A stretch of 64,000 nucleotides of DNA, taken from NCBI GenBank assembly GCA_019925795.1, contig CM034307.1, positions 40,573,201-40,637,200 of the forward strand, in the 5' to 3' direction. Each line of letters begins with the position of its first letter. Position 1 is the stretch's first letter. Positions 47,491 through 58,000 of this stretch are shown here, in pieces. The translations under genes and the position numbers were made by a program. This stretch comes from Dendrobium chrysotoxum (Eukaryota > Streptophyta > Magnoliopsida > Asparagales > Orchidaceae). The notes under the pieces are model-generated. The model was not told where the DNA came from. It worked only from the letters and a program-made list of their open reading frames with translations, and searched no databases.

Positions 47491-49320
47491 TGTCACCACT
47501 CAACTCAACCTGGATAGGCCCTATCGTGTTGAGTTGTGATAGACAAATCCCAAGATCTAATTTTAGAATATTTCAAATTTTCTTTTAATATTTATTTTAA
47601 ATAAACTAAATATTACATGGCAATTAAAACATCTAAATATTAAAAATAAACTCATTCATATAATTTCTTTTCTTTTATCAAGATATATCTACACTACAAT
47701 ATATGACTGTATATAGAAGTTATAGAACTGAATAATAAACTCACCATGACTGTATACAAATTAAAATAGAGAAATACATATAAACTAAAATCTGATCCTG
47801 AACTTCTACTTGAAAGTCTTCTTCACTTTCCTAGATCATGAAAATCATAAATAAAACAAAAGTGAGCTACAATAGCTCAGTAGGTCACCCATATCGATCT
47901 AAATTTCTAAATTATCTTGTTAAATATTTTACTAAATATTTAAAATTAGTTAAATACAGTCTAATAAATCACTGTACCAAGAAATATAATAAGAGCATAA
48001 CAGTTATCCAATTATTTAAATAATAATATAGAGTAGATAAATAAATTATAATGCATATCAAAGAACAGTTCTTATCATATTTTTTGAACTCAAACAGAAT
48101 CTCAGACGAATCTGGTCCCTTATGACTCTCTTTTATGCTTATATCACCAAAACATGCCCGAAAGCATTATAGCCACCAAAACATACCTTATAGGCACTAA
48201 AATATTTCCTGACACAGATAGAATCTAAAAAGATTCTAGCCTCTTATCTCTCCCAATAGTTATAATTTAATTACATATACATATTTTTATCATATTATAA
48301 CTGTTAAAGCATAATTGAGCATGTGTCAGAATTAAATATTTTTTTATAACAATAGGAAACAAAAAAACCTACTAAAAATACACATTTTTAATAAATAAAT
48401 AAATTATCAGAAATTATGTAAAATAAAACTTTTATCATACTACAACACTATTTTTCAAAGTCAAAATAATTTTTTATTCAATAAAAATCTCACACATTTT
48501 AAAATAATCATTATAAATTTTTTTTGAAATATTTAAAATATGCATAATCTTAATCTCTATAACATACAAAAAGTTATGCGGTGAAAGTTTTACATGTGCA
48601 AAGTTATCCTCATTTTTTTGAGTGACGGAAACAAAATTATAATAAAAAAATTTGATAAAAATTTTGTATTTTTGAAAATTTAGATAGGCATAGTGTGACT
48701 TACCTCGAGACAAAATTTTTTTTTTAACTAGGCCGACTGATAAAAATGGCTCTAAGACCTCTAAAATAAAATTTTTTTTTTCTCACTCCTCTCTGTTTCT
48801 CTTTTTTTCTCGAATATATTTTCTATTAACTGAAATGCCTTCTCTTTTAATGGGAAAACAAATTAGGAAATGGAAAAAGGGTGGAAAGGGATAATTTATA
48901 ATAAATATATAAAAAATATTAAGGGTAAGTAAGGGTAAAGTGGCAATTAGGTCATTTAAATGCAAATATCATATAAATCCTTTTCTATCTTCAAATTCGG
49001 GAATGCAAAATTTATATAAAAATATTCATAAATTATCTAAGCATGTTCAAAACACTCAGATGAAATTGGTTTGTAAAACGGATACCCAACGGTCCCAAAA
49101 TTTCCACTTGTACCGACTAGTGCCAATTTTTTTAAAGAATTTAACTAGTGTCTAAAAATTATGAAATAAAAATAGTGAAACTAAAACACAATAATATGTA
49201 TGATTTGGTGAAGACAGATAGTGATTTAAACTTATAACGACTCTCGAAATAATTTTTGACTGTTGTAGATAAAAAAAATTCTTTACAAAATTTTCAGAGA
49301 TTTTCACACCTAGCCACCAA
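47491..49320 (-). repeat. Probable 5' LTR of the chromovirus-like element
   Basis: Begins with TGTCACCACTCAACTCAACC next to the primer site. Around 47840-47900 the minus strand has GACCTACTGAGCTA and GTAGCTCAC, words often seen near the end of Tekay-like LTRs. Short repeats of CACCAAAACAT at 48150-48200. The outer end is uncertain; 49320 is a guess from change of composition. No gene in it. Confidence 0.5.
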
Positions 49321-49700
49321 CCTTACTAAATATCACATAAGTTAACCTTCAAAGTTCCCTTCTTTCAATTTCAAAACCACTTGTATGTAATAGCCTTATG
49401 ATTCTCCTCTTTATCTATGATAATCCATATGTTAATCTTTAAAAATAAATCGCATTCCTCTTGTTTAGCTAGAATGCTCTTGTTTATGTCATTGCTTGAA
49501 ATAGCTTCATTGTAACTTAATTGCCTCATTTCATCAAGCTCCATAGTTGATATAAGTGCATACTCAATTATCCATGCATAGCAGAATTTAATGTTGGTTT
49601 GATGTTTCTCCTTTCACAATCTTTATTAAGTTAACAATCATTCACTCCTTGAGATGATGCTTTAGTTTTAGGATTTTGTGTTATAGATTAGTGTGGGTCA
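49321..49700. other. Unassigned sequence before copia integrase debris
   Basis: AT-rich; probably further copia pol remains on the minus strand, but no motif could be read with confidence. Confidence 0.35.
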
Positions 49701-50260
49701 TTAATATAATGAATAATGCTAACTAGAGGCTCCACCTTAAACTCATAATAGCTTTTATTTGATTGATCTATTTTCTTGTTATTTTCAATTTAACTAATAA
49801 TGTTTCATGCATTATTAATCTGAAAAATATATAAAATATCTTCAAAATGAAAATAATGACATGATTGACTATTATTTTAACGCTAGGGGAACTCAAGTCC
49901 CACAATCTATATACCTTAACATCTTTACGATAACATAATAAAATACATTTTACTATTCTAGGTTCTAATTTTCTCTTATTTTGATGATAGAAAGCAATAC
50001 AACCCAAAACTAGATATTTTAAAGCTAGTGATTTTTCTATCTATAACTTAAGAGCCTTAAAATCTATAATATTAGATGGTGTTCGATTGATCATATAACA
50101 TGAAGTATACAATGCTTCACCCAAAATAACTTAAATAGACAAGAATTGTTTGCAATAATCTCTTTTGCAGTAGTTAGATTGCCTATAGTAATCTACTAAG
50201 GACATGATAAGAAATCTTAAATCATTTAAGATTTATTAAAATTTTCATTCATATCTAAGA
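49701..50260 (-). pseudogene. Copia integrase remnant, C-terminal part
   Basis: From about 50255 down: a decayed RNxNF-NK start, then GEALYTSCYMINRTPSNII and DFKALK, and from 50007 GCIAFYHQNKRKLEPRIVKC, LLCYRKDVKVYRLW, the integrase C-terminal and post-integrase part of a copia element unrelated to the Sirevirus copy. Stops and frameshifts throughout. Confidence 0.78.
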
Positions 50261-51907
50261 ATTTCTCTGTGGGAGCAGTGCAACATTGTAATTGTGGTGT
50301 TGTAACGTTGTCATCTCTGTTAAATGGGCACCTAGAGGCCGAAGTTGCGGTGCTAGGTCCAAATTTTGAAAAAAAATCTAAATCCATTATCAAAACTTAT
50401 TAAAAATCTAGAACTATCTCATTTCATTAGTTTTAGATGGGAGAGGAAGAAGAGAAGGAGAGGAAGATGAGAAGAGGAGGAGAGAGAAGAGGAGTTCATA
50501 AGTCTTTGGGCCTATTTTGTTTGCTAGACCAATTAGAAAAATTATTCGTCTCGATACCGTCATTCTACCTCTAATTTCAATAATTTTTCTATTTGAGTGA
50601 TTCATATATTTTAATTTGGCTAGAACTTATAAAAATAAACTTTCATCGTATAACTTTTAGTATGTTATAGATACGTTAATTCTACACCTATTGACATGAT
50701 CATATTTGATTTTCACCTAGTATTTTTAAAATTTGAGGCATATTCTCCCAACTCAAGTAAGATAAATACATTAAAAAATAATAATTGATTATTGCATTCA
50801 GTTTAGATAAAATGAATGACATGCATATATGATATTATTTATTTGATTTAACATGCATTATTGATATGACTAATTTTGTGACAACATGCATACTACGAGT
50901 CATATGTTACGATTATAAGTATGTGAAACTGATCATAGTGCATTGTCTTATGAACACCTTTATATTGATTTACATGTTAATCCACATGTATAAGAAATTA
51001 ATACAATGAATTGGATTTTGAATATAATATTAAATGCTACTATTTAGTATATGTGTTATGTAATATGTGTATGCAAGAAAGGCTTACTACATAATTTAGG
51101 TTGGTAAAGATGTGATACCCTACACAGGAGGATGGGCTGATGAGCTTTCTTTTAAATATTAGATTAGTGGTGTGGACCTCATACAAGATAGGTGGCATAA
51201 GGGGATATAATATAATTATGATTGCCGTCAAGCCGGAGGTGATGACTTATGTATATGATTTCACCTTACTATATCCATTGATATAACATAGTATGGTATG
51301 ATAGTATATGAGATATGATACTGTGCAGGAAAAAAATCATACACAACATGATTAGCCAAGATACCTGACTTGTATGATATAAAATGTACTAATGATGTTC
51401 TATTATATATGTTGATATGAGTTGACCATTATGATCCATATTATGATGCATTGTATATGACACGTGTACATGAGTAGCATAAAGACATACTCATTCAACC
51501 CTTATTCAATATTTTTGATTCATTGATTAATAGCATGTATATTATTCTATTTTTTGTGTATTAAATACAATTGTAGGTTTTATCCCACCTTTTGAGCTAT
51601 TAGAGGCATTTTATTATAATATTACAGATTAATTCTTTTATAATCATGGGACCAATATATTTTGATGAGATTATTAAAAAAATTATAATTATTGTATAAA
51701 ATATTTTTTATATGAATAGTTCTTATATAGGTATATGTATTAGATGATGTTTTTATTTTATTTCTATATGTTGAAATGTTAGTGGCTCTGTGTTATATTT
51801 TAGAAGATAATTTTTTTTTAAACAGATCTTAGGTGACTCCTCTATCTTGTACATGACCAAATACAATCTATTATGATATATTAGTCATGTTGAGTTGGGT
51901 CATGATA
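50261..51907 (+). repeat. Probable solo LTR of a Tekay-like gypsy element
   Basis: The segment separates two copia integrase pieces. It has ATG-rich, TTGATATGA-type composition, GTAGGTTTTATCCCACC and GAGCTATTAGAGGC near 51570-51610 and ends near 51907 in CATGTTGAGTTGGGTCATGATA, which resembles the LTR end at 47491 read in the opposite direction. No primer site or coding part follows, so it would be a solo LTR. Ends not exact. Confidence 0.45.
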
Positions 51908-51914
51908 ATTGTAA

Positions 51915-52552
51915 AGAAAACATCTAACTCTATTAAGAGGTGTTTTATTTATTCTTGGATCAAGACCAATTTGTTGTGGAGTGTTGCTAATAGTCATATA
52001 CCTTTCAATACCATAATTAGAGCAAAACTGATTAAAAATCTCATTATAAATTTCTAAATCATTATGAATTCTTAAAATATTAATGATTTACTCTTTTGAT
52101 TTTCTACTAATTATAAAAAACATTAAATTATTTCCTTTATAGATTTAATTAATAAAATCTAAATGTTTATAGAATAATCATAAAAAGGAAACAAAATAAT
52201 GATTACCTCTAAGAGTAGATAACCTTGATATTCCCAAAAGGTCATAATGAATATAATTAAGAACTCCATCACTCTAAGTGTTGACAGCTTGAAATTGAGC
52301 TCATGTGACTTACCAATAACGCATGATCTACATTAATAATCTTTGGAATTGAATCGTCATTGTGCAGTCCTTATTTATGCAACTCCACCAAGCCTTTATC
52401 ACTCAATTTTCTCATCATCTAATGCTAAATCTTTATTTTTTTTCTAACAATGATCTAATTGATATATGAGTTTCACCGATTATAGTTGCTTCTTGTAGAA
52501 CATAAAGTCCTTTTATTTAGAATCTTTCTTAAGTATAAGTGTTGTAATAGCC
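51915..52552 (-). pseudogene. Copia integrase core and pre-integrase remnant
   Basis: The minus strand shows CVIGKSHELNFKLSTL, a GLVELHK and NDDSIPKI pre-integrase part above it, and lower down a TPQQIGLDPRINKT segment where relatives have PQQNG. It is the upstream neighbour of the piece at 49701-50260, or a second related fragment. Cut by the TRIM at 52553. Confidence 0.7.
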
Positions 52553-52763
52553 CAAATTTTTAACTATCAAGATATTGTTCACTTTGGCCTAAAGGGCTCA
52601 TGATTTTGTCCTATTGGTGTAACTTCCCAGGAGGTCACTCATCCCAAAATTTCTCTAGGATGAGCACGCTTAACTATAGAGTTTCGTAATGAAAGTCCAA
52701 CCATTACGCCAAAAGACGTCTCGATGTTTAAGAGTTTTGACTTCTTTTACTTAAGGAGTTTCA
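52553..52763 (-). repeat. 3' LTR of the Cassandra element
   Basis: 211 bases with the 5S-like part at 52621-52677. It is better preserved than the other LTR at its outer end (TGTAAT) and adjoins the polypurine run on its inner side. Confidence 0.8.
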
Positions 52764-52991
52764 TGATCTCCCCTACTTTAGTAACTGTCGTCCTCATCAG
52801 CATCTTTATTCATGAATCATCCATGAGGCAAACATGATTTTAGAGGTGACCCCTATAAATTTAAGTGGTGACTCCCTCCAAGTAGCCCTTTATCCCATAC
52901 ACTGTTTAAGAGGTGGCTCCCATGGCGTAGCACTTTGTCTTGTATGATACTTAGTTCTATCTTCCGGCTGGTGTATTGCACTGATATCATT

Positions 52992-53212
52992 TATAACAGC
53001 CCAAACTCTTAACTATTGAGATGTTATCCGCTTTGGCCTACGGACCTCATGGTTTTGTCTTGTTGATGTAACTTCCTAGGAGGTCACCCATCCTAAGACT
53101 TTTTCGGTATGAGCACGCTTAACTATAAAATTTCATAATGAAATTTCAACCATTACATCAAAAGGCGCCTCGATTTTTAAGAGTTTTGGCTTCTTTTACT
53201 TGATGGGTTTCA
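52992..53212 (-). repeat. 5' LTR of the Cassandra element
   Basis: 221 bases, with first base pair changed from TG to TA. The 5S-like part is at 53070-53125, with GGTCACCCATCCTA on the plus strand closer to real 5S rRNA than in the other copy. Confidence 0.8.
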
Positions 53213-53640
53213 CAAGTGCTCCTTTTGAAAAATTAATTAAATCTTTTTTAGATTTGAACATGTAACCATAATCATCCAAGGTCCAAAAGAAATCAGATTT
53301 CACACCAAAATAAATATAGCTAGAAAATTGTCAAACATCACATGAGAGACATGCTACACTTTGGATTATGGACTCCCACACCTCAAAGGAAGCCACAAAA
53401 AAGTTGAAATCACTCCAAAGCTCTTCTAGCTTTCCCAGCACACTCAATTATATTGTCCATGATGCACTTTACTAAATCAATCTCTCCTCACTTCGAAGCC
53501 TTTCTCCTTAAAAAAATGCTTGAAGAAATCATTAGTGTACTACACTCAACAAAGCATCCCAAGAGAAATTACAGAGCTTTTGGTGAGATGACTTAGGGCA
53601 ACTCAATCAATTGATCATCTTAAATGACTAAATACATAAT
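53213..53640 (-). other. Copia debris, then unassigned sequence
   Basis: The first 90 bases continue the copia pre-integrase remnant interrupted by the TRIM. The rest to 53640 shows no motif. Confidence 0.4.
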
Positions 53641-53885
53641 TAGTCATAAACTGCAACAAAGTGATGCAGTGTATTCTTAATATAATATACCTTAGGAATC
53701 GTATATATATGTTTTGTACATATTTTCTAGAACTTTCTAGAAAATTCTATTACTATTTAATATATAACTATTGTATAGGAGGGAGAGAATATATGAAATA
53801 TTTTTGGAATTATAGTTTTTACTGCTCTTTGCTCTCTTGAGCTATTTGCATCTCCTTCTTCGATGATTTCAGCTACATCACAGAG
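53640..53885 (+). repeat. LTR-like promoter segment
   Basis: It has two TATA-like runs (GTATATATATG at 53701, TTTAATATATAAC at 53757) around a heat-shock element, then a purine-rich GGAGGGAGAGAATA start and a pyrimidine-rich CTCTTTGCTCTCTTG end, an arrangement usual in copia LTRs. No partner LTR or primer site found, so it would be solo or truncated. Ends uncertain. Confidence 0.4.
53724..53748. promoter_or_regulatory. Perfect heat-shock element (five alternating pentamers)
   Basis: TTC at 53725, GAA at 53730, TTC at 53735, GAA at 53740 and TTC at 53745 are spaced exactly five bases. This is the binding pattern of trimeric heat-shock factors (nTTCnnGAAn repeats). It is about 1.3 kb upstream of the TBC gene start. 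Function inferred from the pattern alone. Confidence 0.65.
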
Positions 53886-54395
53886 TCAGACATAAAGCAA
53901 ATTCGCAATCACATATGAAAATATGGGTGATTTCAAATGAATTATTACATGCTCATTAAACTATATATTTATCATAGAGTAATGACCAAATCACATTAAT
54001 ACAACAATTGAAATTTTATTCATGTTGTATTATGGATTGTTTATCTAAATTGAGAACAATTCTTGCAGTGTTAATAAAATGATGATGTTTATAACATCCC
54101 TCATGCACAAAACAACTATTCTTGTTTTTTTTTTGTCTAATAAAATTTTGGTTGTAAGTCATAAAATAAAAAGAGACTGTGAGGAATGTTGAGTCACCTA
54201 ATCCAACAACTTAATGGAGTGGGCTCGATCGATTGGGGGTGCATGACCTCAATGCAACCACCCTAAATTAATCCATAAATAGAAGGAGAACTATATTCAT
54301 CAATTACAAACATATGGATAACACATAGAATGATTGATATTCACTATTATGATTGTACAATAGTGAACAATTAAGAAAATATTTTAAAAATTGCA
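53886..54395. other. Intergenic sequence upstream of the TBC gene
   Basis: AT-rich without open frames or recognisable elements; a GGGCTCGATCGATTGGGGG word near 54220 is the only GC-rich spot. Confidence 0.4.
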
Positions 54396-54546
54396 AAGTA
54401 TATTTTGATCTAATTTACGTAAATATTGGCTTGAATATCCAAAAATTTGTACTGAGATTAATACTTACATATGATATCATGAAGTGTATTAATCTCAAAA
54501 TAGGCATTCAAGCCTAATGAAATACAAATCATTACAAAATATCTTT
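54396..54546. repeat. Long imperfect foldback (MITE-like or hairpin RNA)
   Basis: Arms match over about 70 bases: AAAGTATATTTTG (54396) against CAAAATATCTTT, GGCTTGAAT (54429-54437) against ATTCAAGCC (54506-54514), GAGATTAATAC (54455-54465) against GTATTAATCTC (54486-54496). The centre is CATATGATATCATG. It could be a small foldback transposon or the source of a hairpin RNA. Confidence 0.65.
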
Positions 54547-54665
54547 ACACACTTATTTTTCTTCTTTATCTATATTTTGTATTATTTGTTTTTAAAGATG
54601 TTATTGTTGTCGACTCATTTGGTAAATGAGTAAATGAATTTTATTCAAATATAAATTATTTAAAA

Positions 54666-54670
<5 letters not shown>

Positions 54671-54712
<42 letters not shown>
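54671..54712. repeat. TA microsatellite
   Basis: About 20 uninterrupted TA units. Likely length-variable between individuals. Confidence 0.9.
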
Positions 54713-54716
<4 letters not shown>

Positions 54717-54779
54717 TAACATATTTTTCTTCAAATAGAGAGTTGAAAAATAAATCAAAATTAAGCTAACTATTAGTCA

Positions 54780-55081
54780 AACGCACCTAATAGTTTCAAC
54801 GTGGATGAATAATTTAATGGTTAATACGAATTCTTTAATCCTAATCTCCGTTATATTGCCATTTGTGCGCTACATTTACCTCCGTCCTGCATGCAAAGCT
54901 CCGCCCCGCTGGCTTCGCTCCTCTTGCGTTCAAGTAGCTCTCGCCAAACCCGGCAGTCTCGCCGCGGCCGCCGCTGCAGTCAACTGTGTGATCTACGGCT
55001 GTGGCTCCCTTGATTTTGCCGTTAACGGCCGCAATCGCCTCTGCGAATCACCCGCTCTGACCGCCACACACGCCGCCTGGG
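54780..55081 (+). promoter_or_regulatory. Presumed proximal promoter and 5' untranslated region of the TBC gene
   Basis: The sequence turns from AT-rich to GC-rich near 54880, with CGCCGCGGCCGCCGCTGCAG at 54959-54978. The 95-codon frame through it (54805-55092) overlaps the true start in another frame and has no recognisable domain, so it is read as untranslated leader. The transcription start cannot be fixed. Confidence 0.5.
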
Positions 55082-58000
55082 ATGAAGGCTAAGGGTCTTC
55101 ACCTCTTCACTTTTGAAAATAAAAGGTGAGTCTCTTTATCTTTTCCACGTGTAGGGTTTATGCTTTCCTACTTTTGCGGAATGCGGTTCGCGATTCCGTG
55201 ATTGGAATTCTCTTTTTGTGGATATCTGCGTCGTTGCGATCTGTGGGTGTATCGTTAATGTGGTTCGCAGTTTCAGTGTTGGCGGGACCCGATCGGGAAG
55301 CGCCGGCACGAAAGTTCGTGTTTTAGGTCGTATGCTGGGGTTTAACGGGCTTGGATCGCGTGATAATTGTGGTGTTTAAGTTGATTCATCTTGCTAAACG
55401 CAATTAGGTCGAATGTTTAGCGGAAATTTTTATATGTTCAATTGTTTCTGATTAAAGCTTCACGGAAAGTTTTATTTTTCAATTAATTTTGGGTTTGATG
55501 CCGGTCGTTTTCGTGAGGGGTTTTGAGTGTTGGATTAGTTTTACGCTATTACTCATGTGATGATCGTAGATTTGATCAGGGATGCATATGGATTTGTGGT
55601 GCGACCTCAGCACTTGCAGACATACCGAGAGTATGCCAATATCTACAAGGCAATGCTTCCTCTAGCTATACTTGTTTTTGAAGATGTTTTTCGGCAGTTC
55701 TGGCTCAATTTTCTTGTTCGTTGTTATGCTTCCAGGAGGAGGAGGAAGAAAGATCAAATCGTTGGAAGGAATTCCTTGAGAGTCAGGGAGTTACGGACAA
55801 TGCACCTGCTGCTGAGGAAAGTGAGATTGCGTCGCCTATTGCTGCAGCAACTAGGTTGGGTGATGATAAAGGTTATATTGGACATAGAAAAAGTGTCGGC
55901 CCTGAAGAAGGTGATGAGCAAATGGAGCAAATGGAACAGAAGGAGATAACGCATAAATCCCCGACTTGGTCTCAGATAAGGCCTTCTCTTACTTTGATCG
56001 AACAGTGGATGAGTGCTCGTGTGAAGAAGAAGACATTCTTGTTGATTGACAAGGGAGATGCAGAGAGAAGCGCAAATGGAATCGTTCATATTCAAGAGGC
56101 AAAGGCTTTGGAGGATTCTGAGGACGAGTTTTATGATGTGGAGAGATTAGATATGAACCAGGAGGTGTCTTCTGGTTATGGAAGTGGCACTGATTCAGCC
56201 ATCAACATGACTAATCAGGGAACGCAGCCAGACTCTTCAGTCCCTTGGAAGGAAGAGCTGGAGTTTCTTGTCAGTGGTGGTTTGCCAATGGCCCTTAGAG
56301 GAGAGGTGGTGCTTTTACGTCCAATCCTGCTGTTACTCTAGGTCAGATGTCTGTATTCTAATCAGCTATATTTATATTGCTTTGTGGTCACAGATATGGC
56401 AAGCATTCACAGGTATAGGAAAGCGCAGGGAGGAAGGGTATTACCAAAACTTGCTGGCTCTAGAAACCAAAAATGTTGAGAGCAACGAAGTGGATGGTTT
56501 CTCTTCAAATGATGTCAGTGATGTCCCAAAGAAACCTAATGTGAGTCAATCAGAGAAATGGAGGAGACAGATTGAGAAGGTAGGGATTTTTAAGCTTTTG
56601 ACTGGTGTCATAAGTTAGAAACATTGCAAACAAAACATCAGCTCTAGAAAATTCCTTTTGCATAATATTCGTTTACTTTCAGGACTTGCCAAGGACATTT
56701 CCAGGACATCCTGCTTTGGATGAGGATGGAAGGAATGCTTTGAGGCGGCTACTCATAGCTTATGCTCGTCATAATCCATCTGTTGGGTACTGCCAGGTAG
56801 ACCAGTCATTCATTGTAATTTTTAATTGAAACTACCTCCATCCAATTGCTTTCTTGGTAGTTATATTTGTGACAGTTGCAAACTGCTTCCTTGTTACAAA
56901 AGCATTGCTTTGAGCCAAGTAATCATTTCAAGCATTCGCTTTTACTTTTTCTTCATTCACACATATCACATCTTATTAGTTAGCATATTCAATGTTTGGG
57001 ACTTCATTTTTATTCACTGTATGTCTTGTAAGTTAGCAGATTCAATATATTTGATGCTTTCTTTTGGCATTGAAGGCAATTTTGCATGATATTTGCTTTG
57101 TTATGAGAGAACAAGGGAGAAACTGTAGTTAAGGCTAGCCCCAAGCATAAATCCAGCTGTGAATTAAGGCTAGCCCTCCTTAGATCAAAGCTGCCTCCTT
57201 CACTAAAGACTTTTGCAAAAGGCATCAACAGACAAGCCAAGGATTTCAGCTACACGCAAAAAGAGCTCAATTATAAGCAGAAAAAACCATGTCAAGGATT
57301 TCATCTATAATGCGGAATTAACCATAGAAGACCATGCAAAAAGAGCTCAATTATAAGCAGAAAAAGCTGCAATCTTCCAAAACTTCAAACCACTATCTAG
57401 TTTAGAACAACAATTTTAAGAGGGAAATCAGAGGATGCAACTTATTTTCATAATTAGGAACAACATAGGCATACCTTATTGAAAAAAAAACACCACAAAG
57501 TCCTACCAAATACATTGAATACCATACAACTAAAAAAAAAATCTTTCTTTCTGTTCATTTGTCTAAAGGCTCATGTCTTGTATTTTCTATGACCGTAGAT
57601 TTTGAAATTTGTATCACTTGAGGGAGTTGACGTACTATAAGATATGAAAGAAGACTACATTGCGATTTTCTAGCTACTTCATCTACTTTTTTATGTATTT
57701 ATTTGTCATGAATAAAAAATATATAGTGTTTTTTAGGATTATTTTATTAGTAGGATTTTATCTTGTTTCTGTAGGATTATCTTGTTTTGAATTTAAAGTA
57801 AATTGTATTTTATGATGTAATCTTATTTGAAAGTCGTGTAATTATCATATTAATTGAATTGAATTGAAAGCAAATTCCTCCATCTCTTAATTCTATCTTC
57901 TCTCTTTGCACCTCTCTCTCAATTTCTCTCCATCGAGAATCCCAGGATTAGTTTCTCCTCTTACATGATCTCTCTTGATTTCTCTCCTTCACTAAGAACT

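Larger units (their letters stand above)
52553..53212 (-). mobile_element. Cassandra-type TRIM with 5S rRNA-derived LTRs
   Basis: Two direct repeats of about 215 bases (52553-52763 and 52992-53212) flank 228 bases. Each repeat opens with TGTAA[TC]AGCCCAAA (second copy TATAAC) and ends TTTCA. On the minus strand each holds TTAAGCGTGCTC and TGACCTCCT[GA]GGAAGTT, segments of plant 5S rRNA that include parts of its internal promoter; they lie at 52621-52677 and 53070-53125. A primer site (TGATATCAGTGC on the minus strand, near TGGTATCAGAGC) abuts the LTR at 52992, and a polypurine run (AAGTAGGGGAGATCA) abuts the other at 52764. This is the known layout of Cassandra, a non-coding terminal-repeat retrotransposon in miniature. 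Flanks AGTGT and CAAGT give only a vague target duplication. Confidence 0.85.

Noticed and set aside
52621..52677. 5S rRNA gene on the minus strand
   Set aside because: Only about half of 5S rRNA is present, it is diverged, and it is part of a direct LTR repeat with primer site. It belongs to a Cassandra TRIM.
54805..55092. 95-codon frame over the start of the TBC gene
   Set aside because: It overlaps the ATG of the TBC protein in another frame and shows only alanine-rich low complexity. It is read as 5' untranslated region.
55754..56095. 113-codon minus-strand frame
   Set aside because: It is the antisense shadow of exon 3 of the TBC gene.
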